From Azoamicus sp964355565 (lineage in GTDB: Bacteria; Pseudomonadota; Gammaproteobacteria; UBA6186; Azoamicaceae): a DNA stretch of 64,000 nt. Below the pieces are notes generated by a model that was not told the origin of the DNA, ran no database searches, and saw only the letters and a list, made by a program, of their open reading frames with translations. Location: NCBI GenBank assembly GCA_964355565.1, contig CAYHDJ010000002.1, forward strand, positions 15,516 to 79,515, read 5' to 3'. Both the position numbers and the translations under genes were made by a program. This document shows positions 17,740 to 26,474 of this stretch, piece by piece; position 1 is the first letter of the stretch; each line of letters begins with the position of its first letter.

Positions 17740-19131
17740 TTATTTTAAAATATCATTTTTCTTTTTGATAAAAATGAAATATAACGATGGTGTTATTAAC
17801 ATTATAAAAGAAAAAAACAACAAACAAAAATAAAAATTTTTGTGCATAATATTTATATCAAACGGTTGCACATATGATAATAAAAAGGTGAAAATACACA
17901 TAAAAATTCCAATATAAGAAAAAAAGTTTACAAATGGCATCTTAAATGGGCGTTCGGTGTTTGGAAATTTCTTTCTCAAACGTAAAACAGAGACAAAAAT
18001 CATAATATATAAAAAGGCAGCAAATTGAAATGATAAACACACAAACACCCAAACTAACCCATTAATTGTATTAATATATAAAAAAAATATAATTGACATC
18101 ACACTTACAATGACAGCTTGCACAATCAATAAATTGACAGGCACTCCATGATTATTAATCTTAGTCATAAATTTGGGCAAAAATCCATCATCAGCAGCAA
18201 CCAATAAGCCTCTTGCAGGACCAATTATCCACGTATTAACGCATGCCATTGACCCTAAAAATAATAATAAAGCCATAACATTTGTTAGCACAGGCGCTCC
18301 AATTTTATCAAAAAAAACTTTAAATGCCAATATAACCCCAGAAGCAAAACAAATTTCAGATTTTGGTATAAGAATTGAAATGGATAAAGAAGACAAAATA
18401 TATAGTACTAATATAAAAACTGAAGAAATTATTATAGATTTGGCTAAATTGGCTCTAGGGTTATCAATATTATTAACATAAAAAGCTATCAATTCTATAC
18501 CAGAAATTCCAAGTAATATACCAGATAAAAAAACTAAATTATTTAAATTAAAATTTGGAATTAATGCTTTAAAGCTAAACTCAATATTACCTGTTTCACC
18601 ATGCAAAAATAAAAATAAACCAAAAAAACTCATCAAAAGTACTGGAAAAATAGTGCCAAAAATAACACCAAAAATGCTAAAATTAATAGATGTTTCAATG
18701 CCAAAAAAATTTAAAAATGTCAAAAGCCAAAATATAATAATAATACTAAACACAGAAAAAACCAAACTCATATCAAAATAATTAAAAAATGGAAATACTG
18801 CATTTATTAACATAGAAATAATGAAAATTAACATAGTAGGAAACCATATTATACTTTGCATCCAATATGCCCATATAACAACAAAAGCACACGATTCTCC
18901 ACATGCTTTCTTTACCCAAGAATAACAACCACCTGCCATAGGCCAAGTAGAACTTAATTCAGAGACCGCCATAGCCACTGGGATAAAAAAACAAAAAGTA
19001 GCAAAAATCAAAAATGAAATAATAGAAACGCCAACTTCTGCAAACATTGGTAAATTCTTCAAACTTAATATACCAGTAACAATTAACAAAATTAACCCAA
19101 ATAAATTAATCTTTTTCTTAGAACTTAACAT
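17740..19131 (-). CDS. Amino-acid permease, APC superfamily
   Basis: Inner-membrane secondary transporter, 463 residues with about twelve hydrophobic helices. The N-terminal region LFGLILLIVTGILSLKNLP, the AVSELSSTWPMAGGCYSWVKKACGESCAF segment and IIWFPTMLIFI fit the APC superfamily and most resemble the glutamate:GABA antiporter (GadC-like) subgroup. The start at 19131 (MLSSKKKIN) is preferred to 19140. It ends 18 bp from the convergent valS stop. The substrate cannot be read from sequence; import of host amino acids or an amino-acid exchange are both possible. Confidence 0.85.
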   Translation of the reverse strand: MLSSKKKINLFGLILLIVTGILSLKNLPMFAEVGVSIISFLIFATFCFFIPVAMAVSELSSTWPMAGGCYSWVKKACGESCAFVVIWAYWMQSIIWFPTMLIFIISMLINAVFPFFNYFDMSLVFSVFSIIIIFWLLTFLNFFGIETSINFSIFGVIFGTIFPVLLMSFFGLFLFLHGETGNIEFSFKALIPNFNLNNLVFLSGILLGISGIELIAFYVNNIDNPRANLAKSIIISSVFILVLYILSSLSISILIPKSEICFASGVILAFKVFFDKIGAPVLTNVMALLLFLGSMACVNTWIIGPARGLLVAADDGFLPKFMTKINNHGVPVNLLIVQAVIVSVMSIIFFLYINTINGLVWVFVCLSFQFAAFLYIMIFVSVLRLRKKFPNTERPFKMPFVNFFSYIGIFMCIFTFLLSYVQPFDINIMHKNFYFCLLFFSFIMLITPSLYFIFIKKKNDILK

Positions 19132-19183
19132 AAAAAACACTTATTATTTAAAATAGTCATAGTATCAACTATTTAACACATTG

Positions 19184-20428
19184 TCAAATTCGCCACTTGC
19201 GCATAAATCTTCTTATTAATGGACCAATAGTGACACCCTGCACCATCATTGAAAATATAACAACAGCATAAGTTATAGCTACTAAAAAATCATGATAAAC
19301 ACTTTCAATACTTAAAGCAAGCGCAATTGATATTCCACCCCTTAATCCTCCCCATGTTAAAATAAGAGCTAACTCAAAATTAAAAAACTTAAATCTAGCT
19401 AATAAAATAACAGGTATTAAAATACTTAATAATCTAGCAAATATCGTTATAAATATAACGCCTATTGACGCAAATGTAGTATATAAATCAAATCGTATTC
19501 CCATAAACTCTAATCCTATCAAAACAAATAATATAGCATTCAACACTTCATCTAAAAGTTCCCAAAATGATGCTAACCTTAGAACAGTTTCATCACTCAT
19601 ATTATTATTTTTTATAGAATTACCAATAAACAACCCAGCAGTAGCCATACATATAGGCCCAGAAACACCTAAAATAGAATGCGATAAAGTGTACCCGCCA
19701 GATACAATAGCTAAAGTTATAACTATTGCAACTTCAGAATCATCTATATCAGCTAATACCTTTGCAGAAAAAAAACCAATAATAAGTCCTAAAAATAATC
19801 CACCAATTCCCTGCTTAAAAAAATAAAATATAACAGCATCAAATGCTAGTACATTTCTCAATTCAGATGTTAAAGATAACGTAACAAAAAACAGAACTAA
19901 TCCCATGCCATCATTAAATAGAGCCTCGCCAGCTATTTTTAATTCTAAAGATCTAGGCGCTTTTATATTCTTTAACACACCCAAGACAGCTATAGGATCA
20001 GTAGGAGAAATTAACGCTCCAAAAACAAAACAATAATAAAAAGGTACATTTATACATAAAAATTGCGTTAACCAATAAACAGTATATCCAACAAAAAAGG
20101 CTGAAAACAAAACACTAACAGTTGCTAACCATGTAATCAAAACTTTATATCTTGACAACTCAATGATATTAACATGCAATGATCCAGCAAATAACAAAAA
20201 ACTCAACATTCCATGTAAAAAAGTTTCATTAAATTTAACATCATTCAATAATAATTTAATATATTCAAAATTTAACCCAATTTTACCGCCTACAACTATT
20301 ACTAAAGACAAAGATAATGTTATAGAAGTTATTCCAATAGATTTAGGTAATTTAATATAACGATAGTTAATATAGCTAGAAATTGCAGTTAAAGAAACTA
20401 ATATACCTACAACCTCAGGGCCAAGCAT
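19184..20428 (-). CDS. Na+/H+ antiporter of the CPA1 (NhaP-like) family
   Basis: Inner-membrane cation/proton exchanger, 414 residues with about twelve membrane helices. The ion-binding motifs are visible: GALISPTDPIAVLGVLK and GEALFNDGMGLVLFF (the ND-type aspartate pair), and LTWGGLRGGISIALALSI near the C-terminus. It would exchange sodium for protons and so adjust cytoplasmic pH against the respiratory proton gradient. No cytoplasmic regulatory tail follows. It faces the tRNA-fMet/nusA operon across a gap of 140 bp. Confidence 0.92.
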   Translation of the reverse strand: MLGPEVVGILVSLTAISSYINYRYIKLPKSIGITSITLSLSLVIVVGGKIGLNFEYIKLLLNDVKFNETFLHGMLSFLLFAGSLHVNIIELSRYKVLITWLATVSVLFSAFFVGYTVYWLTQFLCINVPFYYCFVFGALISPTDPIAVLGVLKNIKAPRSLELKIAGEALFNDGMGLVLFFVTLSLTSELRNVLAFDAVIFYFFKQGIGGLFLGLIIGFFSAKVLADIDDSEVAIVITLAIVSGGYTLSHSILGVSGPICMATAGLFIGNSIKNNNMSDETVLRLASFWELLDEVLNAILFVLIGLEFMGIRFDLYTTFASIGVIFITIFARLLSILIPVILLARFKFFNFELALILTWGGLRGGISIALALSIESVYHDFLVAITYAVVIFSMMVQGVTIGPLIRRFMRKWRI

Positions 20429-20515
20429 ATAATTCTCCTAAAAAAAAGAATAACAATAAAAAATATTCTATATTAAATAAAGCTTATTAAAAACAACATA
20501 TAAAAATTTATTTAT

Positions 20516-20544
20516 TTTTCATAATACTACTTGTATTTTATAAT
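20516..20544 (+). promoter_or_regulatory. Candidate promoter of tRNA-fMet-nusA-infB
   Basis: TTTTCA (20516-20521), 17-bp spacer and a perfect TATAAT (20539-20544) lie upstream of the initiator tRNA, leaving a leader of about 17 nt for processing. In AT-rich DNA such matches arise by chance, and a second weaker pair overlaps it, so this is tentative. Confidence 0.4.
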
Positions 20545-20568
20545 ATTTATTATTAAAATAACGACAAT

Positions 20569-20642
20569 CGCGGGGTGGAGCAGTTTGGCAGCTCGTCGGG
20601 CTCATAACCCGAAGGTCACAGGTTCAAATCCTGTCCCCGCAA
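20569..20642 (+). tRNA. Initiator tRNA-fMet (anticodon CAT)
   Basis: The 74-nt sequence has the initiator hallmarks: an unpaired C1 against A72 (C20569/A20641), three G-C pairs in the anticodon stem (CGGG-CTCATAA-CCCG, anticodon 20603-20605), and a T arm CAGG-TTCAAAT-CCTG. The 3' CCA is not encoded. It precedes nusA and infB, as metY does in E. coli. Confidence 0.97.
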
Positions 20643-20709
20643 AATTTTTGACTACATGATTATAAAATGCATCTAAATACGCACATTTTTTGATTACGAG
20701 ACAAACTTA

Positions 20710-21750
20710 ATGAATAAAAAAATTCCACTAAAATCGATAGTCAATAGTGTTTCAAATGAAAAAGGTATTTCAAAAGAAATAATTTTCGATGCAATAAAAG
20801 AAGCTATATTATTCGCAACAAAAAAAAAATACAAAATGCTAAATGTAGAAACCACTCTCGATCAAGACACAGGTTCATATAAAACTTATGCCATATATAA
20901 TGTAACAGATGATATTCAAATTTATAACCCATTCCAAGACATACCACTTACACAAGCTAAAAAATACAATCCAAATATAGAAATCGGTGGCACAATTAAA
21001 AAAGAAATAGAATCAATAACTTTTGGTAGAATAGATGCTCAAATTGCTAAGCACATTATAATAAAAAGAGTAAAAAACGCAGAAAAAGACCTAACAACAA
21101 AAGATTTTTATAAAAATCGTGGCAAAATATTAATTGGCATAGTTAAAAAAATAACAGATGAAGAGATAATTATAGCACTAAATAATAATAAAGAAGGCAT
21201 AATTAAAAAATTAGACTTAATTCCAACTGATATGTTCAAGTCAGGCGACAAAATAAAAGCATGCCTCATAGATACAACCAACCATGACACAGAATTAAAA
21301 CTTAGTCGAATATCAAATGATATGTTAATAGAATTACTAAAAATAGAAGTTCCTGAAATAAAATCAGGGTTAATTGAAATAAAAGACATTGTAAGAAACC
21401 CAGGTATTAGATCAAAAATATCAATAAAATCAAATACAAAAAATACAGATCCAATAAGAACATGCATTGGACACAGAGGTATAAGAATACAAAACATATC
21501 ACAAGAGTTATGTGGAGAAAAAATAGATATAATAAAGTGGGACAAAAACATTTTTCAATATATAGTAAATGTATTTTATCCAATAGAAATAAAATCAATA
21601 GAAATAGACGAAAAAATTAAACTAATCAATATATCTGTGCTAAAAGAACACCTATCAAAAATAATAGGCAAACATGGTCAAAATACAAAACTAATTACTA
21701 GACTAATAAAATGGAATTTAAACATAAATGAATTTTTAAAGGAAAAATAA
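20710..21750 (+). CDS. nusA: Transcription termination/antitermination factor NusA (short form)
   Basis: RNA-polymerase-binding factor controlling pausing, termination and antitermination. The 346-residue protein covers the N-terminal polymerase-binding domain (residues 1 to about 125), the S1 domain (about 135-200, GKILIGIVKKITDEEIIIALN) and the two KH domains (RTCIGHRGIRIQNISQELCGEKIDI and ISVLKEHLSKIIGKHGQNTKL). It stops after KH2, so the two C-terminal acidic repeats of the E. coli protein (495 residues) are missing, as in many bacteria outside the gammaproteobacteria. A run of ten A residues (20820-20829) is kept in frame. Confidence 0.95.
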   Translation: MNKKIPLKSIVNSVSNEKGISKEIIFDAIKEAILFATKKKYKMLNVETTLDQDTGSYKTYAIYNVTDDIQIYNPFQDIPLTQAKKYNPNIEIGGTIKKEIESITFGRIDAQIAKHIIIKRVKNAEKDLTTKDFYKNRGKILIGIVKKITDEEIIIALNNNKEGIIKKLDLIPTDMFKSGDKIKACLIDTTNHDTELKLSRISNDMLIELLKIEVPEIKSGLIEIKDIVRNPGIRSKISIKSNTKNTDPIRTCIGHRGIRIQNISQELCGEKIDIIKWDKNIFQYIVNVFYPIEIKSIEIDEKIKLINISVLKEHLSKIIGKHGQNTKLITRLIKWNLNINEFLKEK

Positions 21751-21756
21751 ACGCAT

Positions 21757-23259
21757 ATGCACAACAAAGAAACGATAAATACTCGTCCACCAATAATAAC
21801 AGTAGCTGGACACATTGATCACGGAAAAACTACACTACTAAATTATATAAGGCAAATTAAAAATCCAGAAAAAGAATATGGTGGAATAACACAACATATT
21901 CATGCTTACAACATTCAAACGCCATACGGAAATATGACTTTAATAGACACGCCAGGACATTTTGCTTTTAATTCAATAAGAATAAATAGCATACAACACA
22001 CAGACATAATGTTGTTGGTTGTATCAATAGATGATGGAATTAAACCACAAACTATTGAATCTATAGAAACAGCAAAAAAATATAATATACCAATAATAGT
22101 GGCAATAAACAAAATAGACAAACACGAATCAGAAAATAAAAAAGATAAAATAATAAATGATTTAGTAAAATTTAATTTGATACCAGAAACATGGGGCGGA
22201 GATGCGTTCTTTTCATTTATATCAGCAAAAACTGGTGAAGGCATAACAAGTTTACTAGAAAATATACATATTCAATCAGAAATGTTAAATTTAAAAGCTA
22301 ATTTGGACGTGCCTGGTGAAGGCATTATTTTAGATAATACAATAGATAATAAAAAGGGCACTCTAACTTCACTAATATTATTAAAAGGCAAATTAAAAAA
22401 AGGCGATATAATAAAAACAAGCACAGAATATGGAAAGGTAAAATTAATAACAGATGGTAATAAAATAATACATACAGCTACTCCATCTATGTACATTCAA
22501 GTAACAGGCCTTCAAAGTAATCAAAAAATAGGCGACCATTTCATAGTTGCTGAGAAAAATGCAAAAAAACATATATCATATGAAAAAAACACGCCAGACA
22601 TAGATATCAAAAAAACAAACATAGAAGATTTAATGAAAAAATTAATGAGCAACGATGAAAAAAAAATAAATTTAATAATAAAAGCTGACGTGCAAGGATC
22701 TATACATGCATTAAAAGACTCAATAACAAACTTATCAACCACTAACATAAAAATTAATATAATAAAAATAGGCATCGGCACAATAAATAAATCAGATATT
22801 GATTTAGCAGTCACAACTAAATCAATATTGATTGGGTTTAACATAAAAGCAAATCACCAAATAATTAAATTATCCAAAACAAATAATATTAAAATTAATA
22901 TATTTAATGTAATTTATGATGTACTGGATCATATAAATGAGTTAGTGCAAAAATTACTACTTCAAGATCAAAAAGAAACCGTCATAGGCACAGCTGAAGT
23001 TAAAAAAATATTCAACCAAGACTTAAAAATAGTTATAGCTGGATGTGTCATAGTACAAGGTAAAATTAAACAAAACGCTATTATTAAAATATTTAGAAAA
23101 AATAATTTAGTTTATAAAGGTTCTATACAATCAATAAAGGTATTTAAAAACACAGTCCACGAAGTGTCAACAGGTACTGAATGTGGAATAAGCATAAAAG
23201 ATTATAATAACATACAAATAAATGATAAAATTAAAGCATATTCAAACTCTCAAGACTAA
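21757..23259 (+). CDS. infB: Translation initiation factor IF-2 (short form)
   Basis: GTPase that brings fMet-tRNA to the 30S subunit. At 500 residues it lacks the whole N-terminal region of the E. coli protein (890 residues) and begins almost at the G domain: ITVAGHIDHGKTTLLNYIR, GGITQHIHAYNI, LIDTPGHFAFNSIR, VAINKIDK and SAKTGEGI. Domains II, III (KADVQGSIHALKDSI) and C-terminal IV (GTAEVKKIF, ending near STGTECGISIKDYNN) follow. It lies 6 bp after nusA. The gene for its substrate, initiator tRNA, is two genes upstream. Confidence 0.96.
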   Translation: MHNKETINTRPPIITVAGHIDHGKTTLLNYIRQIKNPEKEYGGITQHIHAYNIQTPYGNMTLIDTPGHFAFNSIRINSIQHTDIMLLVVSIDDGIKPQTIESIETAKKYNIPIIVAINKIDKHESENKKDKIINDLVKFNLIPETWGGDAFFSFISAKTGEGITSLLENIHIQSEMLNLKANLDVPGEGIILDNTIDNKKGTLTSLILLKGKLKKGDIIKTSTEYGKVKLITDGNKIIHTATPSMYIQVTGLQSNQKIGDHFIVAEKNAKKHISYEKNTPDIDIKKTNIEDLMKKLMSNDEKKINLIIKADVQGSIHALKDSITNLSTTNIKINIIKIGIGTINKSDIDLAVTTKSILIGFNIKANHQIIKLSKTNNIKINIFNVIYDVLDHINELVQKLLLQDQKETVIGTAEVKKIFNQDLKIVIAGCVIVQGKIKQNAIIKIFRKNNLVYKGSIQSIKVFKNTVHEVSTGTECGISIKDYNNIQINDKIKAYSNSQD

Positions 23260-23261
23260 AC

Positions 23262-23335
23262 TATACCTGAGAGGAATCGAACCTCCATCTATTAAATTCG
23301 GAATTTAATGCTTTATCCAATTAAGCTACAGGTAC
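23262..23335 (-). tRNA. tRNA-Arg (anticodon CCG)
   Basis: Cloverleaf of 74 nt on the minus strand: acceptor GTACCTG/CAGGTAT with a terminal G-U pair, D stem GCTT/AAGC, anticodon stem TTAAA/TTTAA with loop TTCCGAA (anticodon CCG), T arm GGAGG-TTCGATT-CCTCT, discriminator A. The CCA end is not encoded. It should read CGG, a rare codon in so AT-rich a genome. It sits 2 bp after infB in convergent orientation. Confidence 0.93.
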
Positions 23336-23341
23336 AAAGTA

Positions 23342-23584
23342 TTACTTAAAATGATCCTTGCTACAATAAAACTTACCATCATTTGTATATGCTTCATCTT
23401 TAGACATATAAATACCACATTTATCACATTGTAACATTTTAACAGCGATGTCTGAAACATTTTTGTCTTGTAAATCTCTTTTTTTTTTTAAATAAAAAAA
23501 TAAAAAATTCACACAAGACGTAAGTGCTTGAACAACAAACAATACAAACAACATATAAATAATTGCTTTTATAACACCAATCAT
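23342..23584 (-). CDS. Small membrane-anchored zinc-finger protein (PP0621-like)
   Basis: 80-residue protein with one N-terminal membrane helix (IYMLFVLFVVQALTSCVNFLFFYL), a lysine-rich linker and a C-terminal CxxC...C-type metal-binding domain (MLQCDKCGIYMSKDEAYTNDGKFYCSKDH). This layout is that of a small gammaproteobacterial family of unknown function known as PP0621-like. The start at 23584 is chosen because the longer frame overlaps the divergent FmdB gene. The linker holds eleven consecutive A residues (minus strand) in frame. Retention in a minimal genome suggests a useful but unknown role. Confidence 0.6.
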   Translation of the reverse strand: MIGVIKAIIYMLFVLFVVQALTSCVNFLFFYLKKKRDLQDKNVSDIAVKMLQCDKCGIYMSKDEAYTNDGKFYCSKDHFK

Positions 23585-23655
23585 AAAAACTCCAAAACTA
23601 GAAAAAAATATTAAAATATAATAGAATAATAGCAAAATAACAAAAAGAAATATAT

Positions 23656-23856
23656 ATGCCAATATATGAATATCTATGTGAACAATGCAATTACATAATG
23701 GAAAGACTAGAAAAAATGACCAATGATAATAAAAACAAAACATGTCCAAAATGTAAATCTGATAAATTTAAAAAAATAATGTCAGCATCTAATTTTAGTT
23801 TAAAAGGCAAAGGATGGTATAAAACAGACTACAAAAAAATTTCAGAAGAAATTTAA
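23656..23856 (+). CDS. FmdB-family zinc-ribbon protein
   Basis: 66-residue protein with the FmdB/putative regulatory-protein zinc ribbon: MPIYEYLCEQCNYIMERLEKM, then CPKCKSDKFKKIMSASNFSLKGKGWY. The two CxxC pairs (residues 8/11 and 30/33) would bind zinc. The family is often encoded near aspS in gammaproteobacteria. Function is not established. Convergent with prmC, 8 bp apart. Confidence 0.85.
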   Translation: MPIYEYLCEQCNYIMERLEKMTNDNKNKTCPKCKSDKFKKIMSASNFSLKGKGWYKTDYKKISEEI

Positions 23857-23864
23857 CAAAATCA

Positions 23865-24524
23865 CTACTTTTCTCCAACAGTTATCCTGTTAATTCCAAG
23901 CATATCATTATAGGTATAAACATTAACAAAACCAGCAATCATCATAGCTTGTCTTATATCTTTAGCTTGACAATATCCATGTTCTAAAATAACGAAACTA
24001 TTTTTATCAATAGAATCAAAAGTTTTATTTACTAATAAAAATAAACCACTAAGGCCAGAACACCCAGAAACCAATGCATCCTTACACTCAAAAGAAAACT
24101 CATCAAAAAAAAACTTAAAATCGCTAAAAGATAAGTATGGTGGATTACAAACAAACAAATTAAAATTTTTAAAAGAGAGCAATAAAAAATACCAATCACA
24201 CTGAACAACATAAAAATCTTTATTTTTTAAAAAAAAATAATTTTTATAAAATAAAAAAATTGCATAATTTTTTATATCAAGACTTAAAATACTTAAATTA
24301 ACAAAATTAAAAAAAAGGCAACTTAAAATCCCAGATCCACATCCAACCTCCAACACCACCAGATTTTCAAAATCAAAAAAATTACGTACAATGCAAAAAA
24401 AAACACCACTCTCACTACGAGGTAATAATATAGGAAAAGCGACAAAATAACAACTAATAAAAAAAAATCTATGCCCAAACAAAAAATTCAAATTAAAAAA
24501 AAACACTAATCTATAAAAAATCAT
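23865..24524 (-). CDS. prmC: Release-factor glutamine methyltransferase PrmC (degenerate, short)
   Basis: Would methylate the glutamine of the GGQ motif in release factors using S-adenosylmethionine. The 219-residue protein (E. coli 277) lacks most of the N-terminal helical domain. Methyltransferase motifs are visible: PRSESGVFF, VLEVGCGSGILS (motif I) and the catalytic NPPY in FNLFVCNPPYLSF. The C-terminal ILEHGYCQAKDI segment is typical. The protein is exceptionally phenylalanine-rich, as minus-strand genes here tend to be. It lies 3 bp after prfA, the conserved prfA-prmC pair, which supports the call. Confidence 0.85.
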   Translation of the reverse strand: MIFYRLVFFFNLNFLFGHRFFFISCYFVAFPILLPRSESGVFFCIVRNFFDFENLVVLEVGCGSGILSCLFFNFVNLSILSLDIKNYAIFLFYKNYFFLKNKDFYVVQCDWYFLLLSFKNFNLFVCNPPYLSFSDFKFFFDEFSFECKDALVSGCSGLSGLFLLVNKTFDSIDKNSFVILEHGYCQAKDIRQAMMIAGFVNVYTYNDMLGINRITVGEK

Positions 24525-24527
24525 AAA

Positions 24528-25568
24528 CTATTTTAATTGATCTAATAACAACCATAATTTTCCAGACATGATATCACTCAATTTATGTACAGTGAAATTA
24601 TTTCTATGATCAGTAATCCTATTGGAATTATAATTATATGTTCGTATTTTCTCAGATCTAATGCCAGTCCCCACTAAACGCTTTCTATAATCATCAATTT
24701 CATACTTTTGTTTATTTTTTTCAAAAATTAACAACCTAGATTTTAATAAAGATAACGCTTTTTGTTTATTCTTATGCTGAGATCGTTCGTCTTGACACTC
24801 AGCAACTATACCACTAGGTTTATGTGTCACTCTAACAGCAGAGTCAGTTACATTAACGTGTTGTCCACCAGCTCCGCTAGCCCTATAAGTATCAATTCTC
24901 AATTCACTAGGCTCTATAACAACATCATCAACTAATTCTAATTCAGGAAGTATAGCAATACTGCATGTAGAAGTATGTATCCTACCACGAGTCTCAGTTT
25001 TAGGCACTCTCTGAACTCTATGTACACCTGACTCATTCTTCATATTTTCAAATACACCTATGCCCAATACTCGTAAAATTATTTCTTTATAGCCACCACA
25101 ATTACCATAGCTAAAACTCATCACCTCAACACGCCAATCTTTATGCAAAAAATAATTAAAATACATCTTAAATAAATCTTCAGCAAAAATAGCAGATTCA
25201 TCTCCACCAGTAGCAGCTCTAATCTCAATAAAAATATTATTAATATTCTCATTTTTGGGCGTAAAAAAATCATTAATTTCAGACTCTAATATTAGTTTCT
25301 TTTCTTCCAATAACCTTGCTTCAACTATAGCCATACGACGCATATCATAATCATCATCAATTAATAACGATTGAATATTAATGATGTCTTTGCAAATCTG
25401 ATTGTATTTAATAAAACGCAAAACAATATTTTTCAATGAAGAATATTCTTTTGAGAGATCTAAAAACGCACCACTATCGCCTAATATATCAGATTCAGAC
25501 AATTTTTGCTCTATAAAATTATACCTAATTAAAATTTTCTCTAATTTGTCTAAAGTAATAGAATCCAT
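24528..25568 (-). CDS. prfA: Peptide chain release factor 1
   Basis: Recognises UAA and UAG and triggers peptide release. The 346-residue protein starts at MDSITLDKLEKIL (25568); the upstream in-frame ATG at 25589 lies inside ung. It has IEIRAATGGDESAIFAEDLF, the codon-recognition region around RVQRVPKTETRGRIHTSTCSIAI and the catalytic loop RASGAGGQHVNVTDSAVRVTH, followed by ERSQHKNKQKAL. The GGQ glutamine is the PrmC target. It overlaps nothing but abuts ung closely (5 bp). Confidence 0.97.
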   Translation of the reverse strand: MDSITLDKLEKILIRYNFIEQKLSESDILGDSGAFLDLSKEYSSLKNIVLRFIKYNQICKDIINIQSLLIDDDYDMRRMAIVEARLLEEKKLILESEINDFFTPKNENINNIFIEIRAATGGDESAIFAEDLFKMYFNYFLHKDWRVEVMSFSYGNCGGYKEIILRVLGIGVFENMKNESGVHRVQRVPKTETRGRIHTSTCSIAILPELELVDDVVIEPSELRIDTYRASGAGGQHVNVTDSAVRVTHKPSGIVAECQDERSQHKNKQKALSLLKSRLLIFEKNKQKYEIDDYRKRLVGTGIRSEKIRTYNYNSNRITDHRNNFTVHKLSDIMSGKLWLLLDQLK

Positions 25569-25573
25569 AATAA

Positions 25574-26242
25574 CTAATCTAAAAACCAATTGATTTCTTT
25601 TTCTTTCAACATTTTTAAACTAAAATTAACTTTAGAAAAATGCCTAGATCCAAAAAAACCGTTTTTAGCAGACATTGGTGATGGGTGTGCGGCTGTAAAT
25701 ACAATGTTTTTATCAATATTTATAAACTCACTCTTTTCAAAAGCACTTCTTCCCCATAACAAAAAAATAACAGATCGTTCAGACTCAGACAATAATTTGA
25801 TAACAAAATTAGTAAAAAACTCCCATCCAATATTAAAATGTGATCCAGGGCTGCCAGCCTCAACTGTTAAAACTGTATTTAATAATAAAACACCCTGCCT
25901 TGCCCAATTAATTAAATTACCATATTTAGACGGTCTCAACCCCAAATCATCAAATAATTCTTTATAAATATTTAATAATGAACCAGGCAAACTACCACTA
26001 AAACTAGAAAAAGCTAACCCATGAGCCTGCCCATGATTGCAATATGGATCCTGTCCAATTATAACAACTCTAACCTTATCAAATGGTAAAACATTAAAAC
26101 AAAAAAAAACTTCATCATTAGATGGATAGATAATTTTAGATTCACGCCTTAAATTAACAAATTGATATAAATCCTTAAAATAATTTTTTAAAAATTCATT
26201 ATGTAATTTATAAGCCCATGATTTTTCTGTCAACTTAAACAC
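25574..26242 (-). CDS. ung: Uracil-DNA glycosylase
   Basis: Removes uracil from DNA, the first step of base-excision repair. Motifs are all present: VVIIGQDPYCNHGQAHGLAFS (catalytic aspartate), LLLNTVLTVEAGSPGSH, VIFLLWGRSAFEKSE and AAHPSPMSAKNGFFG (active-site histidine). The open frame reaches back to 26299, but that part overlaps tRNA-Leu; a GTG at 26242 (then FKLTEKSW) gives 222 residues, close to E. coli (229), so I prefer it. Keeping Ung is notable in a genome with a strong cytosine-loss bias. Confidence 0.93.
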   Translation of the reverse strand: MFKLTEKSWAYKLHNEFLKNYFKDLYQFVNLRRESKIIYPSNDEVFFCFNVLPFDKVRVVIIGQDPYCNHGQAHGLAFSSFSGSLPGSLLNIYKELFDDLGLRPSKYGNLINWARQGVLLLNTVLTVEAGSPGSHFNIGWEFFTNFVIKLLSESERSVIFLLWGRSAFEKSEFINIDKNIVFTAAHPSPMSAKNGFFGSRHFSKVNFSLKMLKEKEINWFLD

Positions 26243-26256
26243 AAAACAATTCCAAA

Positions 26257-26342
26257 TACCGAGAGAGAGACTCGAACTCTCACGATTAATAAAAATCAAT
26301 AGATTTTGAGTCTATCGTGTCTACCAGTTCCACCACCCCGGC
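26257..26342 (-). tRNA. tRNA-Leu (anticodon CAA)
   Basis: Class II tRNA of 86 nt on the minus strand. The start GCCGGGGTGGTGGAACTGG is typical of leucine tRNAs, the anticodon stem is ATAGA/TCTAT with loop CTCAAAA (anticodon CAA), followed by a long variable arm (TTGATTTTTATTAATCGT region) and a T arm GAGAG-TTCGAGT-CTCTC. Several acceptor pairs are G-U. CCA is not encoded. It reads UUG codons. Confidence 0.94.
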
Positions 26343-26474
26343 ATTAATACATAAATATATTAACATAAAAAACATTTATACACAAAAAAAAATAATTATA
26401 CATAGTTTAACATAGAAAAAAAAAAAGCACTATTGTACAATAGTAGCTACACATTAAAAACTCAAAGGGCAAAA

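Noticed and set aside
25569..25589. Upstream ATG for prfA
   Set aside because: It would overlap the ung stop and adds residues absent from release factor 1; the ATG at 25568 matches the family.
26243..26299. N-terminal extension of ung through the tRNA-Leu gene
   Set aside because: A frame through the tRNA is chance; the translation has no counterpart in Ung and a GTG at 26242 gives the family length.
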